DNA of 64,000 bases. Source: Henricia sp. BOLD:AAB3569. Its lineage: Eukaryota; Echinodermata; Asteroidea; Spinulosida; Echinasteridae. The stretch spans positions 558,001-622,000 of the forward strand of contig JBBELK010000167.1 of NCBI GenBank assembly GCA_037783545.1, read 5' to 3'. Made by a program: the position numbers and the translations under genes. The notes beneath the pieces were generated by a model. That model did no database searches. It saw nothing but the letters and a program-made list of their open reading frames with translations, and had not been told where the DNA came from. Below are positions 36,634-49,200 of this stretch, piece after piece. Every line of letters starts with the position of its first letter. Positions within the stretch are counted from its first letter, which is position 1.

Positions 36634-39350
36634 ACAGCTCTATGTCGCAAACTTGTTTTGCAAATTTGAACAGTTTCCCGTTCAAACCGACCGAGTTATT
36701 GGCGAATGAAGCTAAAACTCAATCTTGGCACACTAATTGTTGGCACAAACAGACGTCGCTTTCGGCGAATACTGCGTCTCGAACGGTCGTTATTTTGGAA
36801 CTGAAGGAATTTCCAGACAAACTTCCAATTTTTCCTGCTTAAACAGCTCTATGTCGCAAACTTGTTTTGCAAATTTGAACAGTTTCCCGTTCAAACCGAC
36901 CGAGTTATTGGCGAATGAAGCTAAAACTCAATCTTGGCACACTAATTGTTGGCACAAACAGACGTCGCTTTCGGCGAATACTGCGTCTCGAACGGTCGTT
37001 ATTTTGGAACTGAAGGAATTTCCAGACAAACTTCCAATTTTGCCTGCTTAAACAGCTCTATGTCGCAAACTTGTTTTGCAAATTTGAACAGTTTCCCGTT
37101 CAAACTGACCGATTTATTGGCGAATGTAGCTAAAACTTGCTGCCGGCACACTAATTGTTGGCACAAACAGACGTCCCTTTCGGCGAATGCTGCGTCTCGA
37201 ACGTTCGTTATTTTGGAACTGAAGGAATTTCCAGACAAACTTCCAATTTTGCCTGCTTAAACAGCTCTATGTCGCAAACTTGTTTTGCAAATTTGAACAG
37301 TTTCCCGTTCAAACTGACCGATTTATTGGCGAATGTAGCTAAAACTTGCGGCCGGCACACTAATTGTTGGCACAAACAGACGTCGTTTTCGGCGAATACT
37401 GCGTCTCGAACGTTCGTTATTTTGGAACTGAAGGAATTTCCAGACAAACTTCAAATTTTGCCTGCTTAAACAGCTCTATGTCGCAAACTTGTTTTGCAAA
37501 TTTGAACAGTTTCCCGTTCAAACCGACCGAGTTATTGGCGAATGAAGCTAAAACTCAATCTTGGCACACTAATTGTTGGCACAAACAGACGTCGCTTTCG
37601 GCGAATACTGCGTCTCGAACGGTCGTTATTTTGGAACTGAAGGAATTTCCAGACAAACTTCCAATTTTGCCTGCTTAAACAGCTCTATGTCGCAAACTTG
37701 TTTTGCAAATTTGAACAGTTTCCCGTTCAAACTGACCGATTTATTGGCGAATGTAGCTAAAACTTGCTGCCGGCACACTAATTGTTGGCACAAACAGACG
37801 TCCCTTTCGGCGAATGCTGCGTCTCGAACGTTCGTTATTTTGGAACTGAAGGAATTTCCAGACAAACTTCCAATTTTGCCTGCTTAAACAGCTCTATGTC
37901 GCAAACTTGTTTTGCAAATTTGAACAGTTTCCCGTTCAAACTGACCGATTTATTGGCGAATGTAGCTAAAACTTGCGGCCGGCACACTAATTGTTGGCAC
38001 AAACAGACGTCGTTTTCGGCGAATACTGCGTCTCGAACGTTCGTTATTTTGGAACTGAAGGAATTTCCAGACAAACTTCAAATTTTGCCTGCTTAAACAG
38101 CTCTATGTCGCAAACTTGTTTTGCAAATTTGAACAGTTTCCCGTTAAAACTGACCGAGTTATTGGCGAATGTAGCTAAAACTTGCTGCCGGCAAACTAAT
38201 GTTTGGCACAAACAGACGTCGCTTTCGGCGAATACTGCGTCTCGAACGGTCGTTATTTTGGAACTGAAGGAATTTCCAGACAAACTTCCAATTTTGGCTG
38301 CTTAAACAGCTCTATGTCGCAAACTTGTTTTGCAAATTTGAACAGTTTCCCGTTCAAACCGACCGAGTTATTGGCGAATGAAGCTAAAACTCAATCTTGG
38401 CACACTAATTGTTGGCACAAACAGACGTCGCTTTCGGCGAATACTGCGTCTCGAACGGTCGTTATTTTGGAACTGAAGGAATTTCCAGACAAACTTCCAA
38501 TTTTGCCTGCTTAAACAGCTCTATGTCGCAAACTTGTTTTGCAAATTTGAACAGTTTCCCGTTCAAACTGACCGATTTATTGGCGAATGTAGCTAAAACT
38601 TGCGGCCGGCACACTAATTGTTGGCACAAACAGACGTCGTTTTCGGCGAATACTGCGTCTCGAACGGTCGTTATTTTGGAACTGAAGGAATTTCCAGACA
38701 AACTTCAAATTTTGCCTGCTTAAACAGCTTTATGTCGCAAACTTGTTTTGCAAATTTGAACAGTTTCCCGTTAAAACTGACCGAGTTATTGGCGAATGTA
38801 GCTAAAACTTGCTGCCGGCAAACTAATGTTTGGCACAAACAGACGTCGCTTTCGGCGAATACTGCGTCTCGAACGGTCGTTATTTTGGAACTGAAGGAAT
38901 TTTCAGACAAACTTCCAATTTTGGCTGCTTAAACAGCTCTATGTCGCAAACTTGTTTTGCAAATTTGAACAGTTTTCCGTTCAAACCGACCGAGTTATTG
39001 GCGAATGAAGCTAAAACTCAATCTTGGCACACTAATTGTTGGCACAAACAGACGTCGCTTTCGGCGAATACTGCGTCTCGAACGTTCGTTATTTTGGAAC
39101 TGAAGGAATTTCCAGACAAACTTCCAATTTTGCCTGCTTAAACAGCTCTATGTCGCAAACTTGTTTTGCAAATTTGAACAGTTTCCCGTTCAAACTGACC
39201 GATTTATTGGCGAATGTAGCTAAAACTTGCGGCCGGCACACTAATTGTTGGCACAAACAGACGTCGTTTTCGGCGAATACTGCGTCTCGAACGGTCGTTA
39301 TTTTGGAACTGAAGGAATTTCCAGACAAACTTCAAATTTTGCCTGCTTAA

Positions 39351-41856
39351 ACAGCTCTATGTCGCAAACTTGTTTTGCAAATTTGAACAGTTTCCCGTTA
39401 AAACTGACCGAGTTATTGGCGAATGTAGCTAAAACTTGCTGCCGGCAAACTAATGTTTGGCACAAACAGACGTCGCTTTCGGCGAATACTGCGTCTCGAA
39501 CGTTCGTTATTTTGGAACTGAAGGAATTTCCAGACAAACTTCCAATTTTGCCTGCTTAAACAGCTCTATGTCGCAAACTTGTTTTGCAAATTTGAACAGT
39601 TTCCCGTTCAAACCGACCGAGTTATTGGCGAATGAAGCTAAAACTCAATCTCGGCACACTAATTGTTGGCACAAACAGACGTCGCTTTCGGCGAATACTG
39701 CGTCTCGAACGGTCGTTATTTTGGAACTGAAGGAATTTCCAGACAAACTTCCAATTTTGCCTGCTTAAACAGCTCTATGTCGCAAACTTGTTTTGAAAAT
39801 TTGAACAGTTTCCCGTTCAAACCGATCGAGTTATTGGCGAATGAAGCTAAAACTCAATCTCGGCACACTAATTGTTGGCACAAACAGACGTCGCTTTCGG
39901 CGAATGCTGCGTCTCGAACGTTCGTTATTTTGGAACTGAAGGAATTTCCAGACAAACTTCCAATTTTGCCTGCTTAAACAGCTCTATGTCGCAAACTTGT
40001 TTTGCAATTTTGAACAGTTTCCCGTTCAAACCGACCGAGTTATTGGCGAATGAAGCTAAAACTCAATCTCGGCACACTAATTGTTGGCACAAACAGACGT
40101 CGTTTTCGGCGAATACTGCGTCTCGAACGTGTTATTTTGGAACTGAAGGAATTTCCAGACAAACTTCAAATTTTGCCTGCTTAAACAGCTCTATGTCGCA
40201 AACTTGTTTTGCAAATTTGAACAGTTTCCCGTTAAAACTGACCGAGTTATTGGCGAATGTAGCTAAAACTTGCTGCCGGCAAACTAATGTTTGGCACAGA
40301 CAGACGTCGCTTTCGGCGAATACTGCGTCTCGAACGGTCGTTATTTTGGAACTGAAGGAATTTCCAGACAAACTTCCAATTTTGGCTGCTTAAACAGCTC
40401 TATGTCGCAAACTTGTTTTGCAAATTTGAACAGTTTCCCGTTCAAACCGACCGAGTTATTGGCGAATGAAGCTAAAACTCAATCTTGGCACACTAATTGT
40501 TGGCACAAACAGACGTCGCTTTCGGCGAATACTGCGTCTCGAACGGTCGTTATTTTGGAACTGAAGGAATTTCCAGACAAACTTCCAATTTTTCCTGCTT
40601 AAACAGCTCTATGTCGCAAACTTGTTTTGCAAATTTGAACAGTTTCCCGTTCAAACCGACCGAGTTATTGGCGAATGAAGCTAAAACTCAATCTTGGCAC
40701 ACTAATTGTTGGCACAAACAGACGTCGCTTTCGGCGAATACTGCGTCTCGAACGGTCGTTATTTTGGAACTGAAGGAATTTCCAGACAAACTTCCAATTT
40801 TGCCTGCATGAACAGCTCTATGTCGCAAACTTGTTTTGCAAATTTGAACAGTTTCCCGTTCAAACTGACCGATTTATTGGCGAATGTAGCTAAAACTTGC
40901 TGCCGGCACACTAATTGTTGGCACAAACAGACGTCGCTTTCGGCGAATGCTGCGTCTCGAACGTTCGTTATTTTGGAACTGAAGGAATTTCCAGACAAAC
41001 TTCCAATTTTGCCTGCTTAAACAGCTCTATGTCGCAAACTTGTTTTGCAAATTTGAACAGTTTCCCGTTCAAACTGACCGATTTATTGGCGAATGTAGCT
41101 AAAACTTGCGGCCGGCACACTAATTGTTGGCACAAACAGACGTCGTTTTCGGCGAATACTGCGTCTCGAACGTTCGTTATTTTGGAACTGAAGGAATTTC
41201 CAGACAAACTTCAAATTTTGCCTGCTTAAACAGCTCTATGTCGCAAACTTGTTTTGCAAATTTGAACAGTTTCCCGTTAAAACTGACCGAGTTATTGGCG
41301 AATGTAGCTAAAACTTGCTGCCGGCAAACTAATGTTTGGCACAAACAGACGTCGCTTTCGGCGAATACTGCGTCTCGAACGTTCGTTATTTTGGAACTGA
41401 AGGAATTTCCAGACAAACTTCCAATTTTGGCTGCTTAAACAGCTCTATGTCGCAAACTTGTTTTGCAAATTTGAACAGTTTCCCGTTCAAACCGACCGAG
41501 TTATTGGCGAATGAAGCTAAAACTCAATCTTGGCACACTAATTGTTGGCACAAACAGACGTCGCTTTCGGCGAATACTGCGTCTCGAACGGTCGTTATTT
41601 TGGAACTGAAGGAATTTCCAGACAAACTTTAAATTTTGCCTGCTTAAACAGCTCTATGTCGCAAACTTGTTTTGCAAATTTGAACAGTTTCCCGTTAAAA
41701 CTGACCGAGTTATTGGCGAATGTAGCTAAAACTTGCTGCCGGCAAACTAATGTTTTGCACAAACAGACGTCGCTTTCGGCGAATACTGCGTCTCGAACGG
41801 TCGTTATTTTGGAACTGAAGGAATTTCCAGACAAACTTCCAATTTTGGCTGCTTAA
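39351..41856. repeat. 12-unit higher-order repeat gamma-4 (2506 bp)
   Basis: It lies 5223 bases after gamma-3 and 16,507 bases after gamma-2. It is therefore a member of two different, overlapping duplications. Confidence 0.94.
39978..40184. repeat. 207-bp satellite unit, family F, in gamma-4
   Basis: Fourth unit of the fourth gamma block, 5223 bases after its counterpart at 34755. Confidence 0.93.
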
Positions 41857-44573
41857 ACAGCTCTATGTCGCAAACTTGTTTTGCAAATTTGAACAGTTTC
41901 CCGTTCAAACCGACCGAGTTATTGGCGAATGAAGCTAAAACTCAATCTTGGCACACTAATTGTTGGCACAAACAGACGTCGCTTTCGGCGAATACTGCGT
42001 CTCGAACGGTCGTTATTTTGGAACTGAAGGAATTTCCAGACAAACTTCCAATTTTTCCTGCTTAAACAGCTCTATGTCGCAAACTTGTTTTGCAAATTTG
42101 AACAGTTTCCCGTTCAAACCGACCGAGTTATTGGCGAATGAAGCTAAAACTCAATCTTGGCACACTAATTGTTGGCACAAACAGACGTCGCTTTCGGCGA
42201 ATACTGCGTCTCGAACGGTCGTTATTTTGGAACTGAAGGAATTTCCAGACAAACTTCCAATTTTGCCTGCATGAACAGCTCTATGTCGCAAACTTGTTTT
42301 GCAAATTTGAACAGTTTCCCGTTCAAACTGACCGATTTATTGGCGAATGTAGCTAAAACTTGCTGCCGGCACACTAATTGTTGGCACAAACAGACGTCGC
42401 TTTCGGCGAATGCTGCGTCTCGAACGTTCGTTATTTTGGAACTGAAGGAATTTCCAGACAAACTTCCAATTTTGCCTGCTTAAACAGCTCTATGTCGCAA
42501 ACTTGTTTTGCAAATTTGAACAGTTTCCCGTTCAAACTGACCGATTTATTGGCGAATGTAGCTAAAACTTGCGGCCGGCACACTAATTGTTGGCACAAAC
42601 AGACGTCGTTTTCGGCGAATACTGCGTCTCGAACGTTCGTTATTTTGGAACTGAAGGAATTTCCAGACAAACTTCAAATTTTGCCTGCTTAAACAGCTCT
42701 ATGTCGCAAACTTGTTTTGCAAATTTGAACAGTTTCCCGTTAAAACTGACCGAGTTATTGGCGAATGTAGCTAAAACTTGCTGCCGGCAAACTAATGTTT
42801 GGCACAAACAGACGTCGCTTTCGGCGAATACTGCGTCTCGAACGTTCGTTATTTTGGAACTGAAGGAATTTCCAGACAAACTTCCAATTTTGGCTGCTTA
42901 AACAGCTCTATGTCGCAAACTTGTTTTGCAAATTTGAACAGTTTCCCGTTCAAACCGACCGAGTTATTGGCGAATGAAGCTAAAACTCAATCTTGGCACA
43001 CTAATTGTTGGCACAAACAGACGTCGCTTTCGGCGAATACTGCGTCTCGAACGGTCGTTATTTTGGAACTGAAGGAATTTCCAGACAAACTTCCAATTTT
43101 TCCTGCTTAAACAGCTCTATGTCGCAAACTTGTTTTGCAAATTTGAACAGTTTCCCGTTCAAACCGACCGAGTTATTGGCGAATGAAGCTAAAACTCAAT
43201 CTTGGCACACTAATTGTTGGCACAAACAGACGTCGCTTTCGGCGAATACTGCGTCTCGAACGGTCGTTATTTTGGAACTGAAGGAATTTCCAGACAAACT
43301 TCCAATTTTGCCTGCTTAAACAGCTCTATGTCGCAAACTTGTTTTGCAATTTTGAACAGTTTCCCGTTCAAACCGACCGAGTTATTGGCGAATGAAGCTA
43401 AAACTCAATCTCGGCACACTAATTGTTGGCACAAACAGACGTCGTTTTCGGCGAATACTGCGTCTCGAACGGTCGTTATTTTGGAACTGAAGGAATTTCC
43501 AGACAAACTTCCAATTTTGCCTGCTTAAACAGCTCTATGTCGCAAACTTGTTTTGAAAATTTGAACAGTTTCCCGTTCAAACCGATCGAGTTATTGGCGA
43601 ATGAAGCTAAAACTCAATCTCGGCACACTAATTGTTGGCACAAACAGACGTCGTTTTCGGCGAATACTGCGTCTCGAACGTTCGTTATTTTGGAACTGAA
43701 GGAATTTCCAGACAAACTTCCAATTTTGCCTGCTTAAACAGCTCTATGTCGCAAACTTGTTTTGCAAATTTGAACAGTTTCCCGTTCAAACTGACCGATT
43801 TATTGGCGAATGTAGCTAAAACTTGCTGCCGGCACACTAATTGTTGGCACAAACAGACGTCGCTTTCGGCGAATGCTGCGTCTCGAACGTTCGTTATTTT
43901 GGAACTGAAGGAATTTCCAGACAAACTTCCAATTTTGCCTGCTTAAACAGCTCTATGTCGCAAACTTGTTTTGCAAATTTGAACAGTTTCCCGTTCAAAC
44001 TGACCGATTTATTGGCGAATGTAGCTAAAACTTGCGGCCGGCACACTAATTGTTGGCACAAACAGACGTCGTTTTCGGCGAATACTGCGTCTCGAACGTT
44101 CGTTATTTTGGAACTGAAGGAATTTCCAGACAAACTTCAAATTTTGCCTGCTTAAACAGCTCTATGTCGCAAACTTGTTTTGCAAATTTGAACAGTTTCC
44201 CGTTAAAACTGACCGAGTTATTGGCGAATGTAGCTAAAACTTGCTGCCGGCAAACTAATGTTTGGCACAAACAGACGTCGCTTTCGGCGAATACTGCGTC
44301 TCGAACGTTCGTTATTTTGGAACTGAAGGAATTTCCAGACAAACTTCCAATTTTGCCTGCTTAAACAGCTCTATGTCGCAAACTTGTTTTGCAAATTTGA
44401 ACAGTTTCCCGTTCAAACCGACCGAGTTATTGGCGAATGAAGCTAAAACTCAATCTCGGCACACTAATTGTTGGCACAAACAGACGTCGCTTTCGGCGAA
44501 TACTGCGTCTCGAACGGTCGTTATTTTGGAACTGAAGGAATTTCCAGACAAACTTCCAATTTTGCCTGCATGA

Positions 44574-45409
44574 ACAGCTCTATGTCGCAAACTTGTTTTG
44601 CAAATTTGAACAGTTTCCCGTTCAAACTGACCGATTTATTGGCGAATGTAGCTAAAACTTGCTGCCGGCACACTAATTGTTGGCACAAACAGACGTCGCT
44701 TTCGGCGAATGCTGCGTCTCGAACGTTCGTTATTTTGGAACTGAAGGAATTTCCAGACAAACTTCCAATTTTGCCTGCTTAAACAGCTCTATGTCGCAAA
44801 CTTGTTTTGCAAATTTGAACAGTTTCCCGTTCAAACTGACCGATTTATTGGCGAATGTAGCTAAAACTTGCGGCCGGCACACTAATTGTTGGCACAAACA
44901 GACGTCGTTTTCGGCGAATACTGCGTCTCGAACGTTCGTTATTTTGGAACTGAAGGAATTTCCAGACAAACTTCAAATTTTGCCTGCTTAAACAGCTCTA
45001 TGTCGCAAACTTGTTTTGCAAATTTGAACAGTTTCCCGTTAAAACTGACCGAGTTATTGGCGAATGTAGCTAAAACTTGCTGCCGGCAAACTAATGTTTG
45101 GCACAAACAGACGTCGCTTTCGGCGAATACTGCGTCTCGAACGTTCGTTATTTTGGAACTGAAGGAATTTCCAGACAAACTTCCAATTTTGGCTGCTTAA
45201 ACAGCTCTATGTCGCAAACTTGTTTTGCAAATTTGAACAGTTTCCCGTTCAAACCGACCGAGTTATTGGCGAATGAAGCTAAAACTCAATCTTGGCACAC
45301 TAATTGTTGGCACAAACAGACGTCGCTTTCGGCGAATACTGCGTCTCGAACGGTCGTTATTTTGGAACTGAAGGAATTTCCAGACAAACTTCCAATTTTG
45401 CCTGCATGA
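44574..45409. repeat. Four-unit tandem block, copy 1 (836 bp)
   Basis: The order is A, C, D, B, with the preceding unit ending in GCATGA. The next copy follows directly at 45410-46245. The same A-C-D order is the core of the 5-unit group B-B-A-C-D at 21381-22425, 23887-24931, 25350-26394, 29112-30156, 35171-36215, 40394-41438 and 41857-42901. Confidence 0.88.
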
Positions 45410-46245
45410 ACAGCTCTATGTCGCAAACTTGTTTTGCAAATTTGAACAGTTTCCCGTTCAAACTGACCGATTTATTGGCGAATGTAGCTAAAACTTGCTG
45501 CCGGCACACTAATTGTTGGCACAAACAGACGTCGCTTTCGGCGAATGCTGCGTCTCGAACGTTCGTTATTTTGGAACTGAAGGAATTTCCAGACAAACTT
45601 CCAATTTTGCCTGCTTAAACAGCTCTATGTCGCAAACTTGTTTTGCAAATTTGAACAGTTTCCCGTTCAAACTGACCGATTTATTGGCGAATGTAGCTAA
45701 AACTTGCGGCCGGCACACTAATTGTTGGCACAAACAGACGTCGTTTTCGGCGAATACTGCGTCTCGAACGTTCGTTATTTTGGAACTGAAGGAATTTCCA
45801 GACAAACTTCAAATTTTGCCTGCTTAAACAGCTCTATGTCGCAAACTTGTTTTGCAAATTTGAACAGTTTCCCGTTAAAACTGACCGAGTTATTGGCGAA
45901 TGTAGCTAAAACTTGCTGCCGGCAAACTAATGTTTGGCACAAACAGACGTCGCTTTCGGCGAATACTGCGTCTCGAACGTTCGTTATTTTGGAACTGAAG
46001 GAATTTCCAGACAAACTTCCAATTTTGGCTGCTTAAACAGCTCTATGTCGCAAACTTGTTTTGCAAATTTGAACAGTTTCCCGTTCAAACCGACCGAGTT
46101 ATTGGCGAATGAAGCTAAAACTCAATCTTGGCACACTAATTGTTGGCACAAACAGACGTCGCTTTCGGCGAATACTGCGTCTCGAACGGTCGTTATTTTG
46201 GAACTGAAGGAATTTCCAGACAAACTTCCAATTTTTCCTGCTTAA
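45410..46245. repeat. Four-unit tandem block, copy 2 (836 bp)
   Basis: It is identical in unit order to copy 1. The last B unit has the tail TTTTTCCTGC rather than GCATGA. In the delta-1 partner this position is occupied by a different run of units. Confidence 0.88.
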
Positions 46246-49200
46246 ACAGCTCTATGTCGCAAACTTGTTTTGCAAATTTGAACAGTTTCCCGTTCAAACC
46301 GACCGAGTTATTGGCGAATGAAGCTAAAACTCAATCTTGGCACACTAATTGTTGGCACAAACAGACGTCGCTTTCGGCGAATACTGCGTCTCGAACGGTC
46401 GTTATTTTGGAACTGAAGGAATTTCCAGACAAACTTCCAATTTTGCCTGCTTAAACAGCTCTATGTCGCAAACTTGTTTTGCAAATTTGAACAGTTTCCC
46501 GTTCAAACTGACCGATTTATTGGCGAATGTAGCTAAAACTTGCTGCCGGCACACTAATTGTTGGCACAAACAGACGTCGCTTTCGGCGAATGCTGCGTCT
46601 CGAACGTTCGTTATTTTGGAACTGAAGGAATTTCCAGACAAACTTCCAATTTTGCCTGCTTAAACAGCTCTATGTCGCAAACTTGTTTTGCAAATTTGAA
46701 CAGTTTCCCGTTCAAACCGACCGAGTTATTGGCGAATGAAGCTAAAACTCAATCTTGGCACACTAATTGTTGGCACAAACAGACGTCGCTTTCGGCGAAT
46801 ACTGCGTCTCGAACGGTCGTTATTTTGGAACTGAAGGAATTTCCAGACAAACTTCCAATTTTGCCTGCTTAAACAGCTCTATGTCGCAAACTTGTTTTGC
46901 AAATTTGAACAGTTTCCCGTTCAAACTGACCGATTTATTGGCGAATGTAGCTAAAACTTGCTGCCGGCACACTAATTGTTGGCACAAACAGACGTCCCTT
47001 TCGGCGAATGCTGCGTCTCGAACGTTCGTTATTTTGGAACTGAAGGAATTTCCAGACAAACTTCCAATTTTGCCTGCTTAAACAGCTCTATGTCGCAAAC
47101 TTGTTTTGCAAATTTGAACAGTTTCCCGTTCAAACTGACCGATTTATTGGCGAATGTAGCTAAAACTTGCGGCCGGCACACTAATTGTTGGCACAAACAG
47201 ACGTCGTTTTCGGCGAATACTGCGTCTCGAACGTTCGTTATTTTGGAACTGAAGGAATTTCCAGACAAACTTCAAATTTTGCCTGCTTAAACAGCTCTAT
47301 GTCGCAAACTTGTTTTGCAAATTTGAACAGTTTCCCGTTCAAACCGACCGAGTTATTGGCGAATGAAGCTAAAACTCAATCTTGGCACACTAATTGTTGG
47401 CACAAACAGACGTCGCTTTCGGCGAATACTGCGTCTCGAACGGTCGTTATTTTGGAACTGAAGGAATTTCCAGACAAACTTCCAATTTTGCCTGCTTAAA
47501 CAGCTCTATGTCGCAAACTTGTTTTGCAAATTTGAACAGTTTCCCGTTCAAACTGACCGATTTATTGGCGAATGTAGCTAAAACTTGCTGCCGGCACACT
47601 AATTGTTGGCACAAACAGACGTCGCTTTCGGCGAATGCTGCGTCTCGAACGTTCGTTATTTTGGAACTGAAGGAATTTCCAGACAAACTTCCAATTTTGC
47701 CTGCTTAAACAGCTCTATGTCGCAAACTTGTTTTGCAAATTTGAACAGTTTCCCGTTCAAACCGACCGAGTTATTGGCGAATGAAGCTAAAACTCAATCT
47801 TGGCACACTAATTGTTGGCACAAACAGACGTCGCTTTCGGCGAATACTGCGTCTCGAACGGTCGTTATTTTGGAACTGAAGGAATTTCCAGACAAACTTC
47901 CAATTTTGCCTGCTTAAACAGCTCTATGTCGCAAACTTGTTTTGCAAATTTGAACAGTTTCCCGTTCAAACTGACCGATTTATTGGCGAATGTAGCTAAA
48001 ACTTGCTGCCGGCACACTAATTGTTGGCACAAACAGACGTCCCTTTCGGCGAATGCTGCGTCTCGAACGTTCGTTATTTTGGAACTGAAGGAATTTCCAG
48101 ACAAACTTCCAATTTTGCCTGCTTAAACAGCTCTATGTCGCAAACTTGTTTTGCAAATTTGAACAGTTTCCCGTTCAAACTGACCGATTTATTGGCGAAT
48201 GTAGCTAAAACTTGCGGCCGGCACACTAATTGTTGGCACAAACAGACGTCGTTTTCGGCGAATACTGCGTCTCGAACGTTCGTTATTTTGGAACTGAAGG
48301 AATTTCCAGACAAACTTCAAATTTTGCCTGCTTAAACAGCTCTATGTCGCAAACTTGTTTTGCAAATTTGAACAGTTTCCCGTTAAAACTGACCGAGTTA
48401 TTGGCGAATGTAGCTAAAACTTGCTGCCGGCAAACTAATGTTTGGCACAAACAGACGTCGCTTTCGGCGAATACTGCGTCTCGAACGGTCGTTATTTTGG
48501 AACTGAAGGAATTTCCAGACAAACTTCCAATTTTGGCTGCTTAAACAGCTCTATGTCGCAAACTTGTTTTGCAAATTTGAACAGTTTCCCGTTCAAACCG
48601 ACCGAGTTATTGGCGAATGAAGCTAAAACTCAATCTTGGCACACTAATTGTTGGCACAAACAGACGTCGCTTTCGGCGAATACTGCGTCTCGAACGGTCG
48701 TTATTTTGGAACTGAAGGAATTTCCAGACAAACTTCCAATTTTGCCTGCTTAAACAGCTCTATGTCGCAAACTTGTTTTGCAAATTTGAACAGTTTCCCG
48801 TTCAAACTGACCGATTTATTGGCGAATGTAGCTAAAACTTGCGGCCGGCACACTAATTGTTGGCACAAACAGACGTCGTTTTCGGCGAATACTGCGTCTC
48901 GAACGGTCGTTATTTTGGAACTGAAGGAATTTCCAGACAAACTTCAAATTTTGCCTGCTTAAACAGCTTTATGTCGCAAACTTGTTTTGCAAATTTGAAC
49001 AGTTTCCCGTTAAAACTGACCGAGTTATTGGCGAATGTAGCTAAAACTTGCTGCCGGCAAACTAATGTTTGGCACAAACAGACGTCGCTTTCGGCGAATA
49101 CTGCGTCTCGAACGGTCGTTATTTTGGAACTGAAGGAATTTTCAGACAAACTTCCAATTTTGGCTGCTTAAACAGCTCTATGTCGCAAACTTGTTTTGCA

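Larger units (their letters stand above)
32247..37051. repeat. Tandem 25-unit duplication, copy 1
   Basis: Twenty-three consecutive units (4805 bp) are repeated at 37470-42274 with a constant offset of 5223 bases (24 units of 209 and one of 207). Shared rare labels are GGAATTTTCAGAC (about 33676 and 38899) and the gamma block. The copies are separated by an A' unit and a C unit. Confidence 0.92.
37470..42274. repeat. Tandem 25-unit duplication, copy 2
   Basis: It matches copy 1 unit for unit. The last unit ends in GCATGA here but GCTTAA in copy 1, marking where the two copies part. Confidence 0.92.
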
